A DNA stretch of 13,540 nucleotides from the NCBI GenBank assembly GCA_012518475.1, contig JAAYSB010000375.1:1-13540 (forward strand), in the 5' to 3' direction. This document shows, in pieces, positions 1 to 6,147 of the stretch (its first letter is position 1; every line of letters begins with the position of its first letter). Both the position numbers and the translations under genes were made by a program. Origin of the DNA: Intrasporangiaceae bacterium (GTDB taxonomy: Bacteria; Actinomycetota; Actinomycetes; Actinomycetales; Dermatophilaceae). Below the pieces are notes generated by a model, which was given only the letters and a program-made list of their open reading frames with translations, ran no database searches and was not told the DNA's origin.

Positions 1-663
1 AGCGCGCGCCCCAACGACCCGACGATCCTGGCGAACTACGGTCCGGTCGCCCTGGCCTTCTCAGGCACCTCCGGGAAGACACGCCCCTACCTCTCTCGTG
101 GCACCCAGATCGACGTCGACGACGGGAAGGGTTTCTCTCGGGACCGCTCACGCTCCGCTCCGCACAACCTGTTCGGAGATCCGAGGGCCCTTCTGGACCG
201 CGCCGGGAACAGCCGGCCGCCGCAGGACATCGGCTTTCGCTACGGGCCGGCGCCGTCAGGCGGGACACCTGCAACCTCCATCGAGACGCGCTACCCGGCA
301 AGTCGCATGAGTGCCGAGTTCGACGCTGCGAATGGAACATTCGAGATCATCTCGAACGGTCGGATCGAGATCGACGCGCTGACCGGTGACCCCGTCGCCC
401 CCACGACGGTTGTCGTGCAGAAGGTGACGATGCGCCCGTCGGAGAACGTCACCCCGGACGGATCCGCCACGCCGCTCGCCGAGCTCGTCGGATCCGGCGA
501 GGCGATCGTCCTGCGGGATGGACGGGTGTGGGAGGGCGCATGGGCCCGCGCTGCGCTGGAGGCGCCCACCCTGTTCACCGTGGACGGTGAGGAGCTCACC
601 TTCGCCCCCGGCCAGACGTGGGTCTGGTTCGTCTCGACGGACCAGACGGTCGCCGTCCAGTAG
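1..663 (+). CDS. DUF3048 (YerB-type) domain protein, 3' part
   Basis: This is an open frame running in from the left edge and ending at TAG 661-663, with 220 residues visible; the start and any lipoprotein signal lie outside the window. The visible start (RPNDPTILANYGPVALAFSG) and the later SAPHNLFGDP stretch match the DUF3048 pattern: an N-terminal half ending near a P-H-N-L motif, then a C-terminal half with a W-x-W-F-V motif near the end (GQTWVWFVS). The C-terminal half begins around SAEFDAANGTF and carries VVVQKVTMRPSE and GRVWEGAW. Family members such as Bacillus YerB are usually secreted lipoproteins of about 330-360 residues whose function is unknown. The gene is followed by a 99-bp spacer and then a separately promoted thiolase, so no functional link is implied. 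Family assignment is fairly firm; function is not known. Confidence 0.8.
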   Translation, partial: SARPNDPTILANYGPVALAFSGTSGKTRPYLSRGTQIDVDDGKGFSRDRSRSAPHNLFGDPRALLDRAGNSRPPQDIGFRYGPAPSGGTPATSIETRYPASRMSAEFDAANGTFEIISNGRIEIDALTGDPVAPTTVVVQKVTMRPSENVTPDGSATPLAELVGSGEAIVLRDGRVWEGAWARAALEAPTLFTVDGEELTFAPGQTWVWFVSTDQTVAVQ

Positions 664-717
664 CCCCGTGCCGGACCAGGTGGGCCGCTTCATCCTTCCG
701 GCGGTGATCGCCCTGCA

Positions 718-756
718 GTCACCCTGGTGACCGCGTGCGGCAGCCGAGGCTAGATT
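718..756 (+). promoter_or_regulatory. Promoter of the thiolase gene with a dyad over the -35
   Basis: A -10 box TAGATT (751-756) is followed by exactly six bases and then GTG 763, so the transcript is predicted to start at or next to the start codon (leaderless). Eighteen bases upstream is GTGACC (727-732), a fair -35. A perfect inverted repeat GTCACC-CT-GGTGAC (718-731) overlaps this -35 and could be an operator. The boxes and dyad are seen directly; promoter and operator activity are inferred. Confidence 0.55.
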
Positions 757-762
757 GGGGAC

Positions 763-1974
763 GTGTCAGACACCGTCATCTGTGAGCCCCTCCGCACCGC
801 CGTCGGCCGGTATGGCGGCACCCTCAAGGGGGTGAGCGCGGCCGATCTGGGGGCGACCGTCCTGCGCGCGGTGGTCGAGCGTTCGGGGGTCGATCCCGAC
901 GACATCGCGGACGTCGTGGTCGGCCACGCAAGCCCTACGTCGGAAGCCCCCGCGATCGGACGAGTCATCGCTCTCGACGCAGGCCTGCCGCAGTCGGTGC
1001 CAGGCCTGCAGATCGACCGCCGGTGCGGGTCCGGTCTCCAGGCGGTTCTGTATGCGGCGCTCCACGTCTCCTCCGGCGCCGGACGGGTCGTCGCGGCGGG
1101 AGGGGCGGAGTCGATGAGCAACGCGGTCTACTACAGCACCGACCTGCGCTGGGGCGCCCAGGGCAGGCCGACGGGTATGCACGATCAGCTCGGGCGGGCG
1201 CGGGTCGTCGCGGGTGGGCGGAACCACCCGGTCGAGGGCGGGATGATCGAGACGGCCGAGAACCTCCGCCGCGACTACGGGATCAGCCGGCAGGAGCAGG
1301 ACGAGCTGGCTGTGGAGTCGCACCGCCGTGCCGTGGCGACGCAGCAGGCGGGAATCTTCGCCGAGGAGATCGTGCCCGTCACTGTCCCGGGACGACGCGG
1401 TGACACGGTCGTCGATGTCGACGAGCACCCTAGGCCTGGAACGGATCTCGAGTCTCTTTCACGCCTCGCGCCGATCATGGGCGCGCAGGACCCCGATGCC
1501 ACGGTCACGGCCGGGAACGCCAGCGGGCAGAACGACGCCGCCTCGATGTGTCTGGTCACCACCCGCGACTACGCGGAGGCCAACGGACTGCGACCACTCG
1601 TCCGCCTCGTCTCCTGGGGACTCGCGGGCGGCACTCCCGAACGCATGGGCCTCGGCCCGGTTCCAGCGACCCGGATCGCCTTGGAGCAGGCTGGGCTGAC
1701 GCTCGCTGACATGGATCTCATCGAGCTCAACGAGGCGTTCGCCGCCCAGGTCCTCGCCGTCACGCGCGAGTGGGGGTTCGGCGAGCAGGACTGGCAGCGC
1801 ACCAACGTCCACGGCTCCGGAATCTCCCTCGGTCACCCGATCGGCGCCACCGGCACCCGCATCCTCACGACGCTGTCCCGTGAGCTCACCCGCCGCGAGG
1901 GTCGGTATGCGCTGGAGACCATGTGCATCGGCGGCGGTCAGGGCCTGGCGGCTGTCTGGGAGCGTGTCGAGTAG
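763..1974 (+). CDS. Thiolase (acetyl-CoA C-acyltransferase)
   Basis: Predicted cytosolic thiolase of 403 residues, the usual size for the family. Thiolases cleave beta-ketoacyl-CoA with CoA, or condense two acyl-CoAs. The nucleophile Cys88 lies in DRRCGSGLQA, the C-terminal His358 in SGISLGHPIGATG, and Cys388 in MCIGGGQG; NEAFAA is at 323-328 and GNASGQNDAA at 251-260. All catalytic positions are therefore intact. GTG 763 is chosen because it lies six bases after a TAGATT -10 box and gives the normal N-terminus. It ends 22 bp before kynA on the same strand. Anthranilate produced by kynA/kynU can feed aromatic-ring degradation that ends in a thiolase step, which would fit, but the motifs do not separate beta-ketoadipyl-CoA thiolase from acetoacetyl-CoA or fatty-acid thiolases. 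Substrate is unassigned. Confidence 0.93.
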   Translation: MSDTVICEPLRTAVGRYGGTLKGVSAADLGATVLRAVVERSGVDPDDIADVVVGHASPTSEAPAIGRVIALDAGLPQSVPGLQIDRRCGSGLQAVLYAALHVSSGAGRVVAAGGAESMSNAVYYSTDLRWGAQGRPTGMHDQLGRARVVAGGRNHPVEGGMIETAENLRRDYGISRQEQDELAVESHRRAVATQQAGIFAEEIVPVTVPGRRGDTVVDVDEHPRPGTDLESLSRLAPIMGAQDPDATVTAGNASGQNDAASMCLVTTRDYAEANGLRPLVRLVSWGLAGGTPERMGLGPVPATRIALEQAGLTLADMDLIELNEAFAAQVLAVTREWGFGEQDWQRTNVHGSGISLGHPIGATGTRILTTLSRELTRREGRYALETMCIGGGQGLAAVWERVE

Positions 1975-1984
1975 CCCTGACGAC

Positions 1985-1990
1985 TACGTT
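1985..1990 (+). promoter_or_regulatory. -10 box of a leaderless kynA promoter
   Basis: TACGTT fits TANNNT and lies exactly six bases (GGGGAG) before the kynA ATG at 1997. The same GGGGA run follows the -10 of the thiolase gene. GGGGAG abuts the ATG with no spacer, so it is badly placed as a ribosome binding site, which favours leaderless initiation over read-through translation from the thiolase. No convincing -35 is visible. Confidence 0.4.
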
Positions 1991-1996
1991 GGGGAG

Positions 1997-2866
1997 ATGA
2001 GCAACACTCGCGACATCGAGCAGAGCGTCCACACCGACCTGCGCGACACCATGACCTATGGGTCCTACCTGGCCCTCGACACCCTCCTCGACGCCCAGCG
2101 ACCGGTATCCGACCCGGAGCACCACGATGAGCTCCTCTTCATCATCCAGCACCAGACGAGTGAACTGTGGCTGAAGCTCATGCTGCACGAGCTGCGTTCT
2201 GCTGCAGCGCTTCTCGCACAGGATGAGATGCGGGTGAGTCTGAAGATGCTGGCGCGGGTCAAGCACATCCAGCGCTCCATGGTCGAGCAGTGGTCGATCC
2301 TGGCCACCCTCACCCCGACCGAGTACGCCGAGTTCCGCGGCTTCCTCGGCAAAGCGTCCGGCTTCCAGTCCTTCCAGTACCGCGCCGTCGAGTTCGCCCT
2401 AGGCAACAAGCACGCAGGAATGCTCAAGGTGCACGAGCAGGACCCGGCCGCCCACGCGCTGCTCTCCGAGGTGCTCGAGGCCCCGAGCATCTATGACGAG
2501 TTCCTCAGATGCCTCGCCCGTCGCGGCTACCCCGTTCCCGAGGAGATCCTCAACCGCGACGTCACGAAGGCTCATGAGTCGCACCCCGGGCTGGTCGAGG
2601 TGTTCGGCGACATCTATGCCAACGCCCAGGAGCACTGGGACGTCTACGAGGCGTGCGAGGAGCTCGTCGACCTCGAGGACAACTTCCAGCTGTGGCGGTT
2701 CCGGCACCTCAAGACCGTCTCGCGGATCATCGGCATGAAGCCCGGCACAGGCGGCTCCTCCGGCGTCGGCTTCCTCCAGAAGGCGCTCGACCTGACCTTC
2801 TTCCCGGAGCTGTATGCGGTGCGCACCGAGATCGGCAAGGTCGACCTCTCCGCCGGGACCGACTGA
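1997..2866 (+). CDS. kynA: Tryptophan 2,3-dioxygenase
   Basis: Heme enzyme that opens the indole ring of L-tryptophan with O2 to give N-formyl-L-kynurenine, the first and committing step of the kynurenine pathway; normally a cytosolic homotetramer. The 289 residues match bacterial TDO length. Visible signatures are YGSYLALDTLLDAQ (21-34), LLFIIQHQTSELWLKLMLHE with active-site His52, FQSFQYRAVEF with the substrate-carboxylate Arg129, WRFRHL with the predicted proximal heme ligand His237, and the GTGGSSG loop (250-256). ATG 1997 is preferred: it follows a TACGTT box by six bases and gives a family-like N-terminus. An in-frame GTG at 1964 overlapping the thiolase stop is a less likely alternative. 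The TGA at 2864-2866 overlaps the kynU ATG (ATGA-type), implying translational coupling. Confidence 0.96.
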   Translation: MSNTRDIEQSVHTDLRDTMTYGSYLALDTLLDAQRPVSDPEHHDELLFIIQHQTSELWLKLMLHELRSAAALLAQDEMRVSLKMLARVKHIQRSMVEQWSILATLTPTEYAEFRGFLGKASGFQSFQYRAVEFALGNKHAGMLKVHEQDPAAHALLSEVLEAPSIYDEFLRCLARRGYPVPEEILNRDVTKAHESHPGLVEVFGDIYANAQEHWDVYEACEELVDLEDNFQLWRFRHLKTVSRIIGMKPGTGGSSGVGFLQKALDLTFFPELYAVRTEIGKVDLSAGTD

Positions 2867-4104
2867 TGACCGAGCTGAGCGCAGTCCGGGAGCAGGCGGC
2901 CGCTCTCGACGCAACCGACGAGATCGCCTTCACCCGTGAGCGTTTCGTTCCGATGGGCAGTGCTGAGACGGCCGTGCAGGCCTATCTCGACGGCAACTCC
3001 CTCGGCCGTCCACTCCTCGCCACCCGGGAACGGATCAACGCGCTGATCGACGGGGCCTGGGGGACCCGCCTCATCCGCTCCTGGGACGAGGGGTGGATGG
3101 ACCTGCCGCTCACCCTCGGCGACCGTCTCGGTGAGGTCGTCCTCGGCGTCGCCCCCGGCCAGACCTTCGTCGGGGACTCGACGACCGTCGTCCTCTACAA
3201 GCTGTTGCGAGCCGCGGTCGCTGCCGACTACGGTCGGCGCCGGATCGTCCTCGACACGGAGAACTTCCCGACCGACCGCTATGTCGCAGAAGGGGTTGCG
3301 GCGGAGACCGGGTGCGAGCTGGTCTGGCTCGAGCCGCCCGCGGACGAAGGCCTGGTACCCGAGGACATCGAGAAGGTCGTCGGCGAGGACACCGCCGTCG
3401 TGCTGCTGTCACACGTGGCCTACAAGTCGGCGTGGATCGCCGACCTGGCCGAGATCACCCGCGTCGCCCACGCCTGTGGCGCCCTTGTCCTGGCCGACCT
3501 CTGCCACTCTGCCGGCGTCGTCCGGGAGGACCTCGACGAGCTGGGGGTGGATCTCGCGGTGGGCTGCTCCTACAAGTTCCTCAACGGCGGACCGGGTGCT
3601 CCCGCCTTCGGCTACGTGGCAGCCCGCCACCAAGGCAGCCTGCAGCAGCCGATCCAGGGCTGGATGGGTCACGCCGACCCCTTCGTCATGGGGCCGGGGT
3701 ACCGCCCCGGCGACGGCATGCGCCGGTTCATCTCCGGCACTCCCCCGATCCTCGGCATGGTGGGCATCGCCGACACGGTGGACCTCATCGAGGAGGCCGG
3801 CCTGGACCGGATCCGTGAGAAGTCGATTGCCCTGACCCGATTCGTCATCGATGCCGTCGACGAGCACCTCGCCGCTCAGGGGGTCCGGGTCGTCTCCCCT
3901 CGGGAAGACGACCGACGAGGTTCGCACGTGACGATCGCGCACCCGCGCAGCCGCGAGATCTGCGCCGAGCTGTGGCGCCAGGACGTCATCCCGGACTTCC
4001 GCGAGCCGGACGGGATCCGGCTCGGCCTGGCACCGCTGTCGACGAGCTTCGGTGAGGTGACAACCGCACTGGAGACGATCGCCCGGCTGGTGCGCACCAG
4101 CTAG
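2866..4104 (+). CDS. kynU: Kynureninase
   Basis: PLP-dependent hydrolase that cleaves L-kynurenine to anthranilate and L-alanine (or 3-hydroxykynurenine to 3-hydroxyanthranilate). At 412 residues it is close to the normal length. The PLP lysine is Lys237 in CSYKFLNGGPGAP; the cofactor-region aspartate is Asp211 in LADLCHSAGVV. Other signatures are YLDGNSLGRP (40-49), NFPTDRY (133-139), QGWMGH (264-269), SGTPPIL (290-296) and the C-terminal FREPDGIRLGLAPLSTSF, whose Arg contacts the substrate carboxylate in the family. It starts within the kynA stop, so the pair is clearly an operon. No kynurenine 3-monooxygenase or 3-hydroxyanthranilate dioxygenase is in the window, so the anthranilate branch is the natural reading. 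The gene ends 10 bp before the convergent hydrolase gene, with no obvious terminator between them. Confidence 0.96.
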   Translation: MTELSAVREQAAALDATDEIAFTRERFVPMGSAETAVQAYLDGNSLGRPLLATRERINALIDGAWGTRLIRSWDEGWMDLPLTLGDRLGEVVLGVAPGQTFVGDSTTVVLYKLLRAAVAADYGRRRIVLDTENFPTDRYVAEGVAAETGCELVWLEPPADEGLVPEDIEKVVGEDTAVVLLSHVAYKSAWIADLAEITRVAHACGALVLADLCHSAGVVREDLDELGVDLAVGCSYKFLNGGPGAPAFGYVAARHQGSLQQPIQGWMGHADPFVMGPGYRPGDGMRRFISGTPPILGMVGIADTVDLIEEAGLDRIREKSIALTRFVIDAVDEHLAAQGVRVVSPREDDRRGSHVTIAHPRSREICAELWRQDVIPDFREPDGIRLGLAPLSTSFGEVTTALETIARLVRTS

Positions 4105-4114
4105 CCGTAGCGCC

Positions 4115-4885
4115 TCAACCCGCAGTCGTGCCGAGACGTTCGCGAATCAGCCTGAGCACATCGGGGAAGAACGGTGACTGCGGATCGATGACGTCGAAAT
4201 GGTGCGCTCCCTGCAGCTCGGCAACCGGAAGTCCACTGCCGACCGACTGGGCGAGAGGCACGGTCAGGTCGTCCACCCCGTGCACACAGACGATCGACTC
4301 CCGCCGTTCGGGGAGAGCGGCGAGCAGGACGACCGGGTCGAGATGCGCATACCGACTCGGCTTGCGTGCGGTGCGGGTACCGAGCCAGTCACGGATGGCT
4401 CCGTTGCCCAGATCGTCGATCAGGCCGGAGCGCAGATCCGCGACCGGGGCGAGGGCGAGGGTAGGAACGGCCGGCCGGACCGGGTCGAGGGCACGTTGGA
4501 GGACCAGGGTGCCGCCTGCCGAGTGCCCGACCCACGCGGCCGGCTGCTCCTCGAGACCCTCCAGCAGGTCGGAGACGGCGTGGATGTCCTCGACGGTCTC
4601 CATCGGGCTGCCAGGTACCCGGCGGTACTCCATGAGGACCACCGGGCGGGACAGCTCCGCGGCGAGCGCCCGGGCGAGCGGGCGTGCGTTGGCGCGGTCG
4701 ATCGAGGGTCTGAAGAAGCCCCCGTGCACCAGCACGATGGGCTGGGCGACCGGGGAACCCGACACATACCACTCGATGAGCTGGTCAGGGCCCGGACCAT
4801 AGTGCTCGATCCGACCCGGGGCGATCTCGGCAGCTATCGCGCGCAGTCGCTCGAGCGCGGTGTCCTCACGCTCCTGCGGTGTCAT
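4115..4885 (-). CDS. Alpha/beta hydrolase, candidate kynurenine formamidase
   Basis: 256-residue alpha/beta-fold serine hydrolase, predicted cytosolic. The oxyanion-hole motif is HGGFFRPSID (54-63), the nucleophile is Ser122 in GHSAGG, the acid is probably Asp205 or Asp206 in HGVDDLTVP, and the base is His228 or His229 in GAHHFDVIDP. The HGG-x-x motif plus GHSAGG is shared by arylformamidases of the animal AFMID type and by carboxylesterases. It lies tail-to-tail with kynU, and nothing else in view would convert N-formylkynurenine to kynurenine, so a formamidase role is attractive but inferred; a generic esterase remains possible. ATG 4885 is chosen because an upstream in-frame start (near 4969) would add a hydrophobic stretch and run into the terminator at 4957-4984. 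A weak GGGTGG lies upstream of the chosen ATG. Confidence 0.82.
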   Translation of the reverse strand: MTPQEREDTALERLRAIAAEIAPGRIEHYGPGPDQLIEWYVSGSPVAQPIVLVHGGFFRPSIDRANARPLARALAAELSRPVVLMEYRRVPGSPMETVEDIHAVSDLLEGLEEQPAAWVGHSAGGTLVLQRALDPVRPAVPTLALAPVADLRSGLIDDLGNGAIRDWLGTRTARKPSRYAHLDPVVLLAALPERRESIVCVHGVDDLTVPLAQSVGSGLPVAELQGAHHFDVIDPQSPFFPDVLRLIRERLGTTAG

Positions 4886-4956
4886 GGTTCCACCCTGCCA
4901 GACGACGGACCGGCCCATGACGCGGGCCACGAACCGGACGGTCAGGACCAAAGCAA

Positions 4957-4984
4957 GAGCCCAGATCACCGTTGATCTGGGCTC
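4957..4984 (-). terminator. Rho-independent terminator of the 51-residue ORF
   Basis: Perfect 12-bp inverted repeat GAGCCCAGATCA (4957-4968) and TGATCTGGGCTC (4973-4984) around a four-base loop. Read on the minus strand it begins 16 bases after the small ORF's stop and is followed by TTGCTTTGG, a broken T-rich tail. This is the cleanest terminator in the window and supports transcription of the small gene. Confidence 0.85.
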
Positions 4985-5000
4985 GTCTTCTCGGGGTCAG

Positions 5001-5156
5001 TTACATGCGGAAACCGCGGACGAACTGGACCTGCTCTGCGTTGGCCTGCTTGGCTCGCAGCGAGTCCACCTTGTCCAGGGTCGTGCCCTGGGACCGGAAG
5101 ACCCGGCTGAGCGTGCGCAGCACCTTCGCCTGACTGGGCATGTGTACTGAACTCAT
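5001..5156 (-). CDS. Unrecognised 51-residue protein divergent from a LysR regulator
   Basis: ATG at 5156-5154 runs to TAA at 5003-5001, giving 51 residues that start MSSVHMPSQAKVLRTLSRVF and end QFVRGFRM. It is rich in Arg, Lys and Gln, has no signal peptide, membrane segment or cysteine pair, and could form one amphipathic helix around residues 9-40. I do not recognise a family. Evidence that it is real: a perfect-stem terminator just after the stop, an AT-rich promoter-like region just upstream, and a divergent LysR-type gene, a common layout for a regulator and its target. No clear ribosome binding site is visible. A weak -10 CACAAT (plus-strand 5164-5169) lies seven bases before the ATG, with TTGTAC 17 bases further up, so it may be leaderless. 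A second in-frame ATG at residue 6 is an alternative start. Confidence 0.6.
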   Translation of the reverse strand: MSSVHMPSQAKVLRTLSRVFRSQGTTLDKVDSLRAKQANAEQVQFVRGFRM

Positions 5157-5247
5157 GGCAACAATTGTGACATGGTCAACTACTTAGTACAAGTGGACTT
5201 TACTTACTGACCATCCGTTAATACTTAACTATTGCTACACTGCTGCC
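5157..5247. promoter_or_regulatory. Divergent AT-rich regulatory region with multiple dyads
   Basis: The 91 bp between the two divergent starts are visibly AT-rich against the GC-rich surroundings. Seen directly: palindrome ACAATTGT (5161-5168); inverted repeat ATGGTCA (5172-5178) with TGACCAT (5208-5214); AAGT-GG-ACTT (5191-5200); GTTAA-TAC-TTAAC (5217-5229); and three direct copies of TACTTA starting at 5181, 5201 and 5222, about two helical turns apart. LysR-type regulators usually bind such divergent spacers and control both themselves and the neighbour, so operators are expected here. Which element is bound cannot be told by eye. Confidence 0.65.
5233..5241 (+). promoter_or_regulatory. 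Extended -10 of the lysR-type gene (leaderless)
   Basis: TGC-TACACT is an extended -10 with hexamer TACACT at 5236-5241, followed by six bases and then GTG 5248. The dyad GTTAA-TAC-TTAAC lies just upstream, where a bound regulator could block or recruit polymerase. No -35 consensus is seen at 16-18 bp, as is common for extended -10 promoters. Confidence 0.5.
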
Positions 5248-6147
5248 GTGATCGATCCCAACCGGCTGCGCGTCTTCCGCTCCGTGCTCGCCAGCGGCTC
5301 TGTCGGAGCAGCGGCAGACAACCTCGGAATGAGCTCGAGTGCGGTGAGCCAGCACCTGTCCGCACTCCAGCGCGACACCAGGCTCACGCTCTTCCGGAGA
5401 GAGGGCCGCGGCCTCGTCCCCACTCCGGCCGCGCTGACCCTGCGCGACGAGTCCGACGCCCTCATGAACGCCCTCGGCCGGATCGACAGCGTGATCTCCG
5501 ACCTGCGCGAGGGCCGTTCCGGCCGACTGACGATCGGATACTTCCCGTCCGCGGGTGCGGAGTGGATGCCGAGCCTCGCGGTCCGCCTCACTCGCGAGTT
5601 CCCGGAGCTGACGCTCGACTTCGCCCGCAACGACTTCCGGGTGCGTGGCTTCGATCCGGACATCAACATCGTCGTCGACCCGACCGGGACCGCCCCTCCC
5701 GCCGGCTACCGCCGCAGAGATCTTGCCCACGATCCCTACGTCGCGGTGCTGCACAGGGAACACCCTCGGGCCAAGGGGGAGTCGATCCATCTTGCCGACC
5801 TACGGGACGAGCGTTGGATCCTCAACGACGACCCCAAGGACATCCACACCCGGCTCGTCGACGATGCCTGCGAGGCAGCCGGGTTCCGGCCCCGATACTC
5901 GGTCCAGGCGCAGGACCACTACACCGCGATGGCCTTCGTCGCCGCCGACGTCGGGATCACCGTGCTGCCGGGGCTGGCCACCATCCGGCATCCGCGGTCG
6001 GTCGCCGTCCTGCCCATCGCTCCACCGACCCCGGTTCGACACATCACCGCGCTGAGTAAGGAGCGGACGGCCCACCCCACCGCGGTGGAGCGGGCCGTCG
6101 AGCTGTTGACGGATGTCGTCGGGACTACTGCTGGCCGATCTCGCTGA
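5248..6147 (+). CDS. LysR-family transcriptional regulator
   Basis: 299 residues, the standard length for the family. The N-terminal winged helix-turn-helix is at about residues 3-62: NRLRVFRSVLASGSVGAAAD, then MSSSAVSQHLSALQ as the recognition part, then LFRREGRGLVPTPA as the wing. A linker helix runs to about residue 88, and the remainder (GRLTIGYFPSAG onward) is the two-lobe periplasmic-binding-like effector domain with the typical DVGITVLPGLA near the end. GTG 5248 is chosen because it gives the full helix-turn-helix and sits six bases after TACACT. The probable targets are itself and the divergent 51-residue gene; the effector is unknown. Its 3' end overlaps the convergent phosphofructokinase gene by 23 bp, with no terminator between them. 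Confidence 0.93.
   Translation: MIDPNRLRVFRSVLASGSVGAAADNLGMSSSAVSQHLSALQRDTRLTLFRREGRGLVPTPAALTLRDESDALMNALGRIDSVISDLREGRSGRLTIGYFPSAGAEWMPSLAVRLTREFPELTLDFARNDFRVRGFDPDINIVVDPTGTAPPAGYRRRDLAHDPYVAVLHREHPRAKGESIHLADLRDERWILNDDPKDIHTRLVDDACEAAGFRPRYSVQAQDHYTAMAFVAADVGITVLPGLATIRHPRSVAVLPIAPPTPVRHITALSKERTAHPTAVERAVELLTDVVGTTAGRSR

Noticed and set aside
763..4104. Frequent TAT-before-G tyrosine codons as a context signal
   Set aside because: TAC before G is also common in the same genes (for example in D-Y-G and V-Y-E contexts), so no rule holds.
4885..4969. Longer N-terminus for the alpha/beta hydrolase with a hydrophobic stretch, as a possible membrane anchor
   Set aside because: The extension reaches into the perfect terminator of the neighbouring small gene and is not like the family; ATG 4885 is better.
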